A stretch of 64,000 nucleotides of DNA from Salvator merianae (GCA_003586115.2 QVOM02000126.1:11203404-11267403), one strand, 5' to 3'; positions 32,386 through 43,894 are shown, counted from the first letter of the stretch. Numbers and translations: made by a program. Notes: a model not told the origin generated them from the letters alone.

Positions 32386-33340
32386 AGACACAAAATGAGG
32401 AATCTACAACATGCTGCTGTATTGGGGACTGGGGAGGGTTCTGGTATAAGGCTCCATCTACATACTGGATAAAGAAGAACTTTTGGTTTCCCAGGGGGCA
32501 GGGGGGGGCACACATTTCCACTGCAGGAGTGGCCACCTCCTGTCCAAAAAACCAAAAGGGATGAAGTATTCTGAGAACAGGATAACCTTTAGGGCAGAGT
32601 TGGCATCAGAGTGATGCGTGTTGCCAACTGCTGCCTTAATATGGCTGCCATTCCAACTGGAGATCTAGGGCCTTTCTGCACTAGAAGTATACCACAAGGA
32701 GCCTTAATCCAGATTAAGGGTCCATGCAGAAAGGCCCAATAGTAAGGAAAAGAAGTCCCCGAAAAAGCATTTTTAAAAAACCCCAAATACTCCTGGTGTA
32801 TTGTGAAGGTTACAACCTGTGACTGAAACGATCGTATCTGGAAAACATGAATCAGATGCTGCATAAAACGTGAAGTTTTCCATTCTGCTTTATGTACAGT
32901 GGCTGTGTGGGGTTTCCAGGACTTCTGCAGTGCTGAGGGGGGTTGGGGAAGGAAAGGAATTAGGTTTAAGAGAACAGAAGCAACAGTGAAAACCAAAGAC
33001 TTGGCAAGCGAAGTGAGTTTCCATTATTTAAATGGAGGGTGATGATTTGATGTTGAAAGTGAAATGTGGAAAACAGAATGCTGGGTAAGATATGGCCAGA
33101 CTTCTTTTATAGGGCTTCTGCCTTACACATCTATCAAGTGCATAAAAAAATGTCATGAATCCAAGAACTGCCTCTATGCCCGGCCTCTCCAAGCCCAGAG
33201 GCCCCCTTCAGAGCTTCCCAGACACCCAGGACAGGACTAGAACCCAGGGAAAAAACTTGGTGGGGGAAAAGATTTGCTCTCTGACCTCTGGAAACTGCAG
33301 ATGTGCGCCAAATCTACCTTCTCTTTTCAGTAGTAACCCA
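32386..33340. other. mostly unique DNA
   Basis: Holds the 70-bp MITE at 32668. The 135-codon minus ORF at 32589-32996 overlaps that MITE and so is not a gene. Confidence 0.4.
32668..32737. mobile_element. minimal MITE, group D ends only (70 bp)
   Basis: GGGCCTTTCTGCACTAGAAG at the left, CCTTAATCCAGATTAAGGG in the middle, ATGCAGAAAGGCCC at the right. Nearly everything internal is deleted. No matching TSD (CTA/AAT). Confidence 0.7.
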
Positions 33341-33592
33341 GGCCTTGTCTGCCCTGGGCCTTATTCTGTATTGTATCCCGGAATAGGGACCTGCCATCCA
33401 TATGCTGGTGCAGACTATGGCAGGCCTCACCAGTTGTCTGCCCTGGGCCTTATCCTGGATTATATCCTGGAATAGGGACCTGCCATCCATATGCTGGTGC
33501 AGACTACAGCAGATCCCCTTGGTTGTCTGCACTAATATGCAGAAGGCATGTCCAGGATATAATCCAGAATAAGGCCCAATGCAGAAAAGGCC
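33341..33592. mobile_element. MITE, group C, with an internal tandem duplication
   Basis: Left end GGCCTTGTCTGCCCTGGGCC, right end ATGCAGAAAAGGCC. The left half is present twice in tandem (about 33345-33435 and 33436-33527), each with AATAGGGACCTGCCATCC and ATATGCTGGTGCAGACTA. Flanks CCA/CAA. Confidence 0.7.
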
Positions 33593-33639
33593 CAAGGTAA
33601 GGCAGGAGGGAACTCCAATGTTTAGTCCATTTTCTATCC

Positions 33640-34160
33640 TCTGCAACAGCCCGCATATTTGTAAACCTTTTCCTGACTCACAAGTATCCTAAACGCCGTT
33701 TGCGGACGCGCGTGCGCACTTCGATGGCTGCAGCTGCCATGTGGCAACGAAGCTATCACAGACCGAAATTACAGAGAGGCCTTTCAAATCCCTCCGTGTC
33801 ACTTTAAATACAATAGAGTCCATTCATGCATTTGGCTGTCCATCATCAGGCAACAAACTATGTGTTGTTGTGATCTAATTACGGCCATGTCATCTCCAAG
33901 GGTGCGCCCCCCCCGAGAGATGCGGTTCAACATATCCTGTATCCCTTACACCGCACAACTTCCGTGATCCATGAGCCACAGATGTTCTGGTGGAGCATCA
34001 TGGTTAATGTAGTGCCGGCAAGGAAAAAAAGAGTTTGCTGTCATGTTGGCTTTTGGGAATACATTTTGAACTAAAAATAACACAGAAGGAAAAGATGTTT
34101 AGGGACAACAAAAGAGACGTTTTTACTGGGAGTGGTATTTTGAGTGAAACACCACCAGGC
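33640..34160. other. candidate conserved noncoding element
   Basis: Non-repetitive. A CpG-rich patch (AAACGCCGTTTGCGGACGCG) is followed at 33780-33910 by AT-rich text with CATTCATGCATTTGGCTGTC, GGCAACAAACTATG and TGATCTAATTACGGCC. The mix of homeodomain-type sites resembles developmental enhancers. This is inference from composition only. Confidence 0.35.
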
Positions 34161-34503
34161 TATGAATGACACTCAGCTCTATCTCCCCATCCTGTCCACA
34201 CCAGAAGCGGCAGCTCAGGTGCTTGGTTCTTGCCCAGAGGCGGTCATGGGCTGGATATGGATTAATTAGCTGTAGTTAAATCAAAACCAGATGGAGGCGC
34301 TGTGGATCTCAGGCTCTCAAACCCACGAATCAGGGGTTCTTGATGGGGCTGCACTCTGCTGAAAGGGAGAGGTGTGTAATCCGGGGGTATACCTGTATTC
34401 TCTCAGGCACTCAAAGTTGAGGTCACAAAAGTGGCCAGAAGTGGTTGGTGCCTCTTTCCTGTTCTGGCTGCTTCACCAGCTTTGCCTCTTGCTAGACAAG
34501 AGA

Positions 34504-35063
34504 GCAATTCTGCACTGCCAGTACACTAGACCAGTAAGTGTACCAGGGTCCACCCTTTTGCATGCTGGTATGGTCGAAGGGCCTTTATGCACTTTCCAGC
34601 TTGAAATGTTCCGAACTGAACATTCGGAGATGGAACAGACCTCGCAGCATAAGCAGCCATTTGCACTGCGAAGGCCGGAATATCGCGGCAACGGGCTTCC
34701 GGCACTCACAGTGTAAATGCTGGCCACCTGTGCCATGACAGTGGCCGGGAAAACATTCGGCCACTGCCATGGCAACTGGGGACACGGTGCAACTGCGCAG
34801 CTATGCTGTGTTTGTACCAGGAAGTAGGTGCAAACACTCTGTACTAGAGGCAGTCCAGCTGCTCCCGGTACAGCTGTAGCCTGCTCCTGATCGTGAGGGC
34901 CTCCGCAAAGTGCAGATGTATTTTATTAGTGAGTGTCTGCACGTTCACTAGTGAAAAGTGCAAACAGGCCCTAAGAGAGGCCCCTGGAGGGGTTACCAGC
35001 ATGCCGAAGGGAGGCTCCTAATATGCTTTCTGGTCATGCAGACTGGCCAGTGCAGAATCGCCC
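34504..35063. mobile_element. MITE, group B, TSD AGA, carrying a nested MITE
   Basis: Left end GCAATTCTGCACTGCC, right end GGCCAGTGCAGAATCGCCC, AGA at 34501-34503 and 35064-35066. Its arms are separated by the group A element at 34579-34971. Confidence 0.7.
34579..34971. mobile_element. MITE, group A, nested in a group B element
   Basis: Left end GGGCCTTTATGCACTTTCC with hairpin (TTGAAATGTTCCGAACTG / AACATTCGGAGATGGAAC); right end AAAGTGCAAACAGGCCC. Flanks GAA/TAA differ at one base. Confidence 0.75.
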
Positions 35064-35070
35064 AGAAACA

Positions 35071-35489
35071 GGGCCTTTTCACACTTTAAGCTAGTGAGTG
35101 TCAGGGATGCTCACTAGCAAAGTGTCTCTGTGCTTTGTGGAGGCCCGCATGACCGAGTACAGCCTACAGCTGCTCCTGACCATGGCCAGCTGTAGAGCAC
35201 TAAATTGTGCTCCACAGCTTGACTAGGAACAGCTATCCTGCTCCCGGTAAAGTACATTTGCACCCACTTCCAGGTGTGAATGCACAGCTGCGCAGTGCAC
35301 AGCGCTACCGGTCTCCATGGCTGCAGCCGGACACTTCCCAGATGCTGTCATGGCAAACTTCGGGAGCAGGATACCAACATTCACACTGCAAATGCTGGTA
35401 TCCTGATGATATTCAAGACTAGGGCCTCGCAGTATGCACGGTGTCCCATAGAATTATCCCATTCTAATGTGGAAAGTGCAAAAATGCCC
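35071..35489. mobile_element. MITE, group A, inverted relative to 34579
   Basis: Left end GGGCCTTTTCACACTTTAAG, right end GGAAAGTGCAAAAATGCCC; flanks ACA/ATA. It lies 5 bp from the group B element. Confidence 0.75.
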
Positions 35490-35518
35490 ATAGTTTGGCA
35501 ACAGAGATTCAAACTATG

Positions 35519-35790
35519 GTAACTTCTAGATTGGATTCAGCGGCGGCTGCCGGCTTTAAGCCCAGGTGTTCGCATCCTATGCAAACTGCGCCTTGGCATG
35601 GCATGCTCTGCATGGGGCGTGAACACCTGGGCTTAAAGCCGCTGATTGGACTGCTGTAATATCATCTATGCAGGGCTCCCCTTGAAGACTGTTCGGATCC
35701 TGTAGCTAGTGGAGAATCGATCACCAAGGCTGCTAATGGGCCCTTATGGTTAGAGACCCATCATGTTGGCCTTATAAGAACTGCACCGAT
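35519..35790 (+). pseudogene. L2-clade LINE fragment split by fold-back MITE
   Basis: GTAACTTCTAGATTGG before and ATTGGACTGCTGTAATA then CCCCTTGAAGACTGTTCGG after the insertion match the uninterrupted L2 copy at 38578-38640. The coding phrase corresponds to [17 protein letters not shown]. Confidence 0.8.
35538..35644. mobile_element. GC-rich fold-back MITE, hAT-like, copy 4 (107 bp)
   Basis: Starts CAGCGGCGGCTGCCGGC, ends CTTAAAGCCGCTG. TSD ATTGGATT (35530-35537) against ATTGGACT (35645-35652). The intact L2 sequence at 38588 gives the empty site. The central part is shortened relative to the 204-211-bp copies. Confidence 0.85.
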
Positions 35791-35792
35791 AA

Positions 35793-36012
35793 GACAGAAT
35801 TCCTTGAAAAAGACGGTGATGGCGGGAAAGGTTGAAGACAAAAGGAGATGGAGACAGTAGAGAATGAGACGGATAGATAGTATCACAGAGTCAACCAACA
35901 TGAGCTTGAACAAATCTCGGGAATCCATGTAAGATAGAAGGGTCTGGTGTGCTGTGTCTTATGGGGTCCCAAAGAGTTGGACATGACTGAGCAACTGAAG
36001 AACAACAGCACC
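35793..36012 (+). pseudogene. RTE/BovB LINE 3' fragment
   Basis: GGGTCCCAAAGAGTTGGACA followed by TGACTGAGCAACTGAAG is the BovB 3' end; upstream AACATGAGCTTGAACAAATC matches the RWIDS...NMSL.. coding tail. Truncated and out of frame. Confidence 0.75.
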
Positions 36013-37520
36013 TCTGGCTGAACCAACCACTCTATCTCATTCTACTTGGATTACACTGGCATACTGTGATTTTGGTGCCAATGTCTGAACAGTTTTATAA
36101 TAAGTTTATGGTGCTGATTAAGAATATAACTTCGGTTTTGCCAGATTGGCTCTAGTTTCTGAGATATTTAATAGTTAATTAATTAATTAACACAACACGT
36201 TTGAAAAGCATTCAGACCTGCCAGCATTGTAGGCCTAAACATTGCAATACAAAATAGTTATATGGGATATTTCATTACCTAAGACACTGTTGAAGAGTTA
36301 AAAGACAGACCAAAAGCTATCGCATTTGTTATCACACACAAGTCGCATTGGGGGAACGCATTATTTTCATGGATGTCCATTATCTCAGAAACTAGAACCA
36401 ATACAGCAAAAGTAATGGGATTTTTGAATTCAGCACCTTCAAAATACCCTAAATCCATTTAAAAAATCTTGGCACCTGAAAAAAAAATTCTTTTTGTAGA
36501 CCTGTGTTATTGAAGGGAACAAAGAAAGGGGAAATTATGACTTTATATTAGCACTATTTAAAAAACAACAACCCTTCATTTCTGACCATGTTTCTGAGCT
36601 TTAATGTGTGTTGCTTCTTTCTTTTGTTGAAACTATTTTAACTCAACTGACTTTCCCAAGGAATTAGACATTTCAATTATCCTCCTCCTGTTATTAAATA
36701 CACCCCCTACACTGAGGCCCTCACAGAGAAAGTGAAAACCCCAGTGTCCCTAAAGACGAAACTTCCCTGGGCCTGCAGCTTCTAAACGTCTCTCTTCCTT
36801 CAAGCACAGAAAGGATTTTACTCCTGCCAAAACTCCCAGCCCCAAGCAACCAGAGTCCCCTGCAAGTTCAGGTGGGTGGGAAAAAGAACAAGCCCAGATT
36901 TTATATTTTCCTTGGATGGAAAAAGAAGCCGTGGACAAATTTGAAATCCAACCACTGCTTTTATATATATCTTGAAACAAGCATCTGAGGTCTAGAACAT
37001 CACTTGAAATGCTCTATGGAGTTTTTTAAATGCAAAAAAAAAAAAAAAAAGGTCTGATCTTATTATAGGCTTGCAGGCCAGTACAAAGACTTACACCCTG
37101 CGATTAGGAAGCTCAAGTGTTGCTATTTAAAAATTCTAACAGGAAATCCAGGAGTTAGAGAGTACTGAACCTTCTCCGCGGGCGGGGGGGTGGGTCACAA
37201 TGCCTTCAAAATAACTCCCAAATGTCAAGTTTTTTATGGGCTCAAGGATTTTTCTTCTCTTTTGTAATTCACATCTGAGCGGAACTGGGATACTCCATGG
37301 TGGCTCACCAGATGTCTTTGAATTACAACTGCCAGAAGAACTGGTTTCATCATGCAGCTGACCCTGCAGGGCCACCATTGAGCACTTCTGCATTTGTGTG
37401 GACACGAACACCATAGCAAGTAAGGCAGATGTCATCATGTTTTCTTGGGAAGCCAACTTCCACCTTCATTGGCAGGGGCTGATGGGAGTTGAAGTTCACT
37501 AAAAAAGCACACAACTGGTT
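36013..37520. other. unique AT-rich DNA
   Basis: No repeat recognised apart from poly-A (37034-37052). 36480-36700 is AT-rich with no motif I can name. Confidence 0.35.
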
Positions 37521-37527
37521 GGGTCTG

Positions 37528-37780
37528 TTAGAGCATAAGAGGAGCCCTGCTGGATCAGGCCATGGCCACCTAGTCCAGCATCTTGCCTCACACAGTGGCC
37601 CACCAAATGCTTCTGGGAACCTCAAGCAGAAGACAAAGGCAAGACCTTCACCTGCTCTCGACTCCCTGCAAATGGCCTTGAGAGACGTCCTGCCTCTCCC
37701 TCCAACCTGGAGGCAGTACCTAGGCATCCATTTTAGCAGCCATTGATACACCTGATCTCCATAAATTAAGAGGATCCCTT
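37528..37780 (-). repeat. CR1 3' end, antisense
   Basis: Same subtype as 25314: both end in CATTTTAGCAGCCATTGATA then ATTAAGAGGATCCCTTCC. Confidence 0.85.
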
Positions 37781-38425
37781 CCAGTTTAGGTCCTGCCTGG
37801 AAGCAGTTAACTTGTTATTATCATGCTCAATGGTAATATTATAGATTAACAAGACCCGTCCTTGTATTTTGCATAGTAAAAGTTTTATAAAAGTACTATT
37901 TATAAAGTTTTAATATTCCTGTGAGTTCAGCATACCGCCTCACCAAATTAAAGTGAGTCCGTTCTTGTTGTCAAGATTTACGTGTTGCTTAATTTCATGC
38001 TTTGAAATTAGGACTTTCCTCGTTGGGAAGAAGTCCCTGAGCAGAGAAATTCTGGAGTTTATCAGCAAATCCATTTGAAACTGTATAATAACAGTGCTCA
38101 ATCAATCGGGGAATTATTTGCATAAGGCATGATAGGAGATAGGAGTGGCAACAGTATCTCCTTTCATTGATGCCAAACCTGAAGTGTAAATTCAAAGTGA
38201 GCTTTGTCACGTTTTTTAATACACAGGCTTAAAAAATAGCGAGGTACAGATCTAGATTTGGGTGCCTTTCAGATTTAATGCACTGGAGGCTTAAGTCATT
38301 TTTAGATGCATTAAATTATCTGAATAATTAAGACTACCAATAGTTTTTTTTTATCATTACGTCTAATAAATATTTATTTATTTGCATTTTTATCCTGCCC
38401 TATGGCCATGTTCATCCACTCCCCC
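37781..38425. other. candidate conserved noncoding element
   Basis: 37980-38220 is non-repetitive, with TTTATCAGCAAATCCATTTG, CTCAATCAATCGGGG and an octamer-like ATTATTTGCATAAGGCATG. It looks like regulatory sequence. Inference only. Confidence 0.35.
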
Positions 38426-38429
38426 CCCC

Positions 38430-39190
38430 CACAATGCTCAGAATGGAAGTGCTCTTGGATTCTGCACTGACACTTGAAGCTTAGGTGGAGGCAATGGCCA
38501 AGAACACTTGTGTTCAGCTACGGCTAGTTCACCAGCTATGTAACAGAGGCAATCTGGTCACAGTAGTCCATGCTCTGGTAACTTCTAGACTGGACTACTG
38601 TAATGCAATCTACATGGGGCTGCCCTTGAAGACTGTTCAGAAGCTGCAGCTAGTGCAGAATGCAGCAGCTAGACTGCTGGCCAGAATGGCTAGATGGATG
38701 CACATGACACCGGTATTAAAAGAGCTGCACTGGCTGCCAATTTGCTACCAAACCCAATTAAAAGTGTTAACTTTAAACTATAAGGCCCTAAATGCCTTGG
38801 GCTCCAAATATCTTAAGGATGACCTTCTCCCATTTCGACCTGCCATGCCTTAAGATCTGCAGGGGTGGCCCTTCTGGTTGGACCACCACCTTCAGTAGTT
38901 AAAGGGGTGGGAACCCAAGATAGGGCCCTCTCAGTGGTAGCCCCCAGACTGTGGAATAGACTCCCCTCTGAGGTGCGCCAGGCACCTTCACTTTATATAT
39001 TCAGGAAATCAGTAAAGTCGCACCTATTTATCCTGATCTTGGGCTGAGGAAACAGTTTCCCCTCTTCACTTTCAGGCACTGTTATTGTTTTTAGTGGGTT
39101 CATTTTATATTTTGTATTTATTGCTGTAACCCAACCTGAGATGTTCTGGTATAGGGCAGGACAAAAATGCAAATAAATACATAAACAGGC
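38430..39190 (+). pseudogene. L2-clade LINE, C-terminal ORF2 and complete 3' end
   Basis: 38485-38853 reads [55 protein letters not shown] and [15 protein letters not shown]. The frame then shifts, and 38865-39047 continues DRALSVVAPRLWNRLPSEV then SLYIFRKSVKSHLF. The 3' UTR has GTAACCCAACCTGAGATG and ends GCAAATAAATACATAAA. This is the best-preserved L2 tail here. Confidence 0.9.
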
Positions 39191-39755
39191 AAACACAGAT
39201 ATCACACAAGCCTCCTCCTTTATGGGTTTTATTTCATTCAAAAATAACAAATATGCATAAAAACACATCTCCCCCCCCATGATTAAAATTCATGGGTGGC
39301 AAAGAAAAAAGACATACAACTGAGAAGTCCTTGGTGAAAACAAAGACCCCAATGATAAATAAATCAGATGTCCAAAATGAATATACATTTATATTTTGTT
39401 AAAACAATTAAAAAAAACAGTACATACCATATATTAATACCCTTATTGTGCAAAGAATGCAATACTGGAAAACAAGGAAGTGTCCTATTTTGGTGGGGCA
39501 AGCTTGAACAGGGCAAGAAGGAACCGCTGCTCCTTGTAAACGCAGCATAATTTGTGGAAGATCCTTAAAAGTGTCCGGAAGAGGACATTTTTACATCATA
39601 CTCCAATATGAGCAATGCCAAATGTGTATCACGATGCTTTCTTAGGTAAGCGACTATGCTGCTTTGGCAACGGGAGGAATAGATCTTGCTCTGTTTGGGG
39701 GTTGGGTTGGTGGGCCCCCACATCTGGAAAGGAATTTTCTTCCAATTTTCCCTCT
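39191..39755. other. unique DNA
   Basis: No feature recognised. Confidence 0.35.
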
Positions 39756-40324
39756 GAACATTTCCACACTCGCACAGGGGCCAGCGGTCCAGCTGGAACC
39801 ATTCTGACAGGAGTGGTGCCATCCGGGAGCAGTCCTGCTATCCCAAAACAAGGCTATCCACACTTGCGTTGCCTGTTCCAGGACAGGCCCTCGCACACCA
39901 CGCCATGCTGTTCCGAAGTTCGCATGTGCTTCAAAGCCTGACGCAAGAGCTCCAAGAGCCGGGAACTGAAGTTGCGGGCCCTGAAGGTCAAGGGGGACCC
40001 AATCTGGCAGCACAACTTTGTACATCACTGAAATGGGTCCCCCTGCTAAATTGGCCCACGGAGGCATGCACCCTTCTGCACTCCTCCCTGGAGCAGTCTA
40101 GCCACCCCTGGAACACCAGTAGACCGGTAAGAACAGGTCTACTGGTATCTCAACCAAAGCAGCTATTTTCCCCACCTAGATTGGGCTATGCTGCACCCAG
40201 TGCGGACATAGCAGCCTGCCAGGGGGCGTGGCCTCTCTAGTCTGTACTGGAGTGCAGAAGGGAGAGGCCAGAACCAGGCCGCGTGGTGTGCTGGTCAGTT
40301 CCACTGATACATGCAAAAAGGCCC
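39756..40324. mobile_element. MITE of the GGNCC clan, long form
   Basis: Left end GAACATTTCCACACTCGCAC (mutated GGGC start), right end CATGCAAAAAGGCCC. Internal modules match 139-530: CCTGTTCCAGGACAGG, AGAGCTCCAAGAGCCGGGAAC, ACTGAAATGGGTCCCC and GGGGGCGTGGCCTCTCTAG. Confidence 0.6.
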
Positions 40325-40347
40325 ACTATTACTTTACTGACAGGCCC

Positions 40348-40455
40348 CAGCATTTAGGCATCCTCTACCATTTGCCCAAGGTTGGAAGCTAAGCAAGATT
40401 GCACCATCTTTATACTCAAGAGTACCCGGAAATACCAGCTGCCCTAGGCTAAACC
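40348..40455 (+). repeat. 5S-rRNA-derived SINE remnant
   Basis: TTGGAAGCTAAGCAAGATTG, then AGTACCCGGAAATACCAGC and TGCCCTAGGCT follow the 5S rRNA order. It contains many changes, so it is a repeat and not a functional 5S gene. Confidence 0.6.
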
Positions 40456-40803
40456 TGGAATTGAAAACATACAAGCAGGCAAGTCATTTCTGAATTACGG
40501 GCAAAGACTCCCCACAACAAAAAAGAAACACCAAACTGCATTGATGGACTTTACTGACGCCAGGAACCGAGTTCAGTTTAATTGCACCTCATAACTTTAT
40601 TACCATTTGGCCTTTTTATAATTTGTTTACTTGCAACATTTATTTTATTACTAGAGCCAGACAAATGGGGAGCATTTGTCCGCACAGTCAGCTGGAGTCC
40701 AACTTGACTCAACGGAATACAACAACATCATGCTGTATAAGCGGCAGTTTGCTTGTGGAATTTTTAAGTCGACAATACCAGAAGCTAAGAAGTGTTTCCT
40801 TTA

Positions 40804-41200
40804 TCATAAGAACATAAGAGGAGCCCTGCCAGATCAGGCCACAGCCCATCTAGTCCAGCATCCTGTCTCATACAGTGGCCACCAATTGCTTCTGGGCATC
40901 TCAAGCAGAAGACAAAGGCAAAACCTTCACCTGCTCTCCACTCCATGCAAATGGTCTCTAGAGGCATCTGCCTGTCACTCCACTCTGGAGACAGTACCCA
41001 GGTATCCATTCTAGATAAAAACATAAGAGGAGCCCTACTGGATCAGACCACAGCCCATCTAGTCCAGCATCTCGTCTCACACAGTGGCCCACCAATTGCT
41101 TCTGGGCATCTCAAGCAGAAGACAAAAGCAAAACCTTCACCTGCATTCGACTCTCTGCAAATGGCCTTTGGAGCCATCCTGACCACACACAGAGAAGCAG
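40804..41200 (-). repeat. two antisense CR1 3' ends in tandem
   Basis: Copies start at about 40806 and 41019 (ACATAAGAGGAGCCCT). The second is truncated near 41190. Confidence 0.85.
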
Positions 41201-42022
41201 ATGCCTATACTTAGTAGGGGAAACACAGATTGCCTGATTGGAAAGCAATGACCTCTGGATTATGGCTCAGGTACATCAATTCATTTATTGTTTTTTGTTT
41301 TTGTTCTCTTGCTGTCCCTTGGTTCGCCCCTTACTGATTCCCAGAATCCTCTGAGAGGTCCAGCATACCTTGGGACAGGAAGACTCTGCAGCATGGCAAA
41401 AATCTCACAAAATCTCATGAGATTTCACCAAGGGGCAATAGAGATGTACAAAATGGCTATTTGCTCTTCAGCAAATGCTGTAGAGGCAAAAGACTGTAAA
41501 AGCCTTTGACCCACAGTCCCAGTTGTTCCTTAAAGTTTGGCGAAACTCCTGAGTAGGCAGTCACATTCAGGCGGTGAGGAAAACCACCTCTTTCATGAAG
41601 TGTGATCTGGCAACCATTTTAGCCTCCTCTGTGGGCAAAGCTTTAGCGCATGTTGGCATGCGTTATGCATGTGTGTGACCTCGCACCCAGCCATGTGCAA
41701 GTATGATGACATCACAATATGCATACATATGGCTGTGCATGAGGTCACATGTATGCATCATGATGTGTGTTAATATGCATTAGAACCCCACTCAGGAAGG
41801 GGCTAATATGGCCACTGGACCATGCTACACGAAAGAGGTGACTTCCTGCACCTTTTAGACACCATTCCCTTACTCAGGAGTTGCATAAGGCTTTCTGAGA
41901 GAGAAAGCCAGGGCTGTACATTAAAGGCCCCCACAGTTTCTGCCTCTATGGCCATTCGCTGAAGGGCAGATGCCTGTTCTGCACACCCCTAAGGTAAAGA
42001 AAAGCCTGGATCGAAAATAAGA
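41201..42022. other. unique DNA
   Basis: 41640-41780 has recurring ATGCATATG-like alternations (GTTGGCATGCGTTATGCATG ... ATATGCATACATATGG) able to form hairpins. No gene recognised. Confidence 0.4.
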
Positions 42023-42025
42023 CTG

Positions 42026-42475
42026 GGAGCCTTCCTGCGCAGACCTTAATCTGGATTAAGGGCTCATGCAATACACTTCTAGACCTTGTGGATCCGCGTG
42101 CTAGTGCTGATTTACGAGGACACACTAATCCTCTCTGTCTGCATGAGACGCAGCATAATCCGGATTAAGGAGGCCTGTAATCCAGATCACTGGTAGTCCT
42201 GATTAAGTAGTGGACCTGCAAGCCTGACCTGGGACAAGGAGGTATGTGGATGTATGTCTCCTTTGTCTGGGACTACTGGGGGGCGCCTTTCGCTCACACT
42301 GAAAAGCACCCCCAGAGGCTTCGAGGCGAGCAACTTTTGTCTGGGGGTACAGCCGCGCAGTGGACTGATCTGGATTAGTACTGTCTGGCCCACACCTGCC
42401 CACAATCCAGATCAGTGAGTCAGGGTAATCCGGACCCATGGATCCAGACCTACTGCAGGTAAGTGTGGAAAGGAC
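42026..42475. mobile_element. MITE, group D (450 bp), probable TSD CTG
   Basis: Left end GGAGCCTTCCTGCGCAGACC with CTTAATCTGGATTAAGGG; right end GTAAGTGTGGAAAGGAC. CTG lies at 42023-42025 and 42476-42478. Internal order matches 28359-28876. Confidence 0.7.
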
Positions 42476-42734
42476 CTGGGAAAAGGAGTTTTAAAAGCTT
42501 AAGACCCAACTGGACTGGATGAAAGCAGGGAAGAGGTTGATGACAAGAAACTCCAAGGGAACAAAAAAGTTTTTCTCTTTCCATACAATCTGTTGGATGA
42601 GCTCCCTTGTGAGGAAAAGATGAAAAGGAGAGAGAAGGCCTCTGGGAAAGTTCTAGCTAGGGAAAATTTGTTAGACACATCAAGGCATTGGTGCCTTTTT
42701 CCCAGATGCAAAATCCTGGGTAAAGCAGGCCTGT

Positions 42735-43292
42735 GGGGGGAAATTCCCTTTTTGTTTCTGGCGCTGTAGCTTTACTATATGGAACACAACTGACACAGCT
42801 CTCCAGTTCTGGGCACCTCAATTTAAAAAAGACATTGACAAACTGGAGCAAGTTCAGAGGAGGGCGACCAAAATGGTGAGTGGTCTGCAAACCACGTCCT
42901 ACGAGGAACGGTTAAAGGACCTAGGAATGTTTAGCCTGCAGAAGAGAAGACTAAGAGGAGACATGATAGCTGTTTTCAAGTATCCGAAGGACTGTCACAG
43001 TGCAGAAGGATTGACCCTATTCTCAGTTGCACAAGAAGGAAGGACTAGAAACAATGGGATGAAACTTCAAGGGAGTAGATACAGACCAGATATGAGGAAA
43101 AACTTTCTGACCATAAGGACCATCAGTCATTAGAACAGATTACCACAGGAGGTGGTGGGCTCTCCTTTGCTGGAGGTCTTCAAGGAGAGGCTGGACAGAT
43201 ATCTGATGTCTGAGATGGTTTAGTAAATCCTGCATGGGGCAGGGGGTTGGACTCGATGACCCTGGAGGTCCCTTCCAACTCTATGATTCTAA
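42735..43292 (+). pseudogene. CR1-b LINE C-terminal ORF2 and 3' end
   Basis: 42873-43133 reads MVSGLQTTSYEERLKDLGMF, SLQKRRLRGDMIAVFKY and MRKNFLTIRTISH, then a stop where sister copies have Q-W-N. The 3' UTR phrase CCTGGAGGTCCCTTCC and ATGATTCTAAG end follow. Sense orientation. Confidence 0.9.
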
Positions 43293-43675
43293 GTAGCCTT
43301 TCTGTAATAAGCCCAGACCCACCTTTTTAAAGAGTTTTCTCTTTTACTCTCTTTCATCCGTTAAAGTGAGGCGCTTTTTAGTTCACAATTATAACTTTGT
43401 TAGTTTAGGAAGTTAAAGTATGATCTCTTTTTGTTTCTGTTGTAAAGGTGCACACCATGTAACTAACTGTACAATAATTCAGAAATGCACGTTTGTTGTT
43501 CACGTTTATTGTTGTTTTCATCTGTTACGTGTATTAAAAATAATAATAAAGTAAAGAAAAGTCTTATGTTTCCAGTGCAAAACTGAAGGCACCCTGTAAC
43601 TAAGAGGAAGCAAGATTTTTGTTCTGCCCTCTTTTTCTAGTTGCTTATTCCATTTTTAATAAACGTTACATGTTA
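43293..43675. other. unique AT-rich DNA
   Basis: Includes AATAATAATAAAGTAAAG near 43540; possibly an old LINE tail. Confidence 0.35.
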
Positions 43676-43858
43676 AGCTTTCCCTGATGCTGGGAAAAAT
43701 GGAAGGCGAAAGGCAGAGGAGGAGATGGATATACAGTGTCATGGAAGCAACAAACATGAGCTTGGGCAAAACCCAGGAGAAAGTGGAGGACAAATGAGTC
43801 TGGCATGCTGCAGTCTATGGACTTGTGAAGCATCGGACACATCTGAACAATAACATAT
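43676..43858 (+). pseudogene. RTE/BovB LINE C-terminal fragment
   Basis: The plus frame resembles the GK.EG...RGR..M.W.D tail of BovB ORF2, with AACATGAGCTTGGGCAAAAC shared with 35793-36012, and ends at the ACACATCTGAACAATAAC equivalent of the BovB end. Confidence 0.65.
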
Positions 43859-43894
43859 GTTAACATACCAGCATACAACATGGGTCAGTCTGGG

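Noticed and set aside
32589..32996. 135-codon minus-strand ORF
   Set aside because: Overlaps the 70-bp MITE at 32668 and has no recognisable domain.
40348..40455. Functional 5S rRNA gene
   Set aside because: Too many substitutions and no intact internal promoter or terminator.
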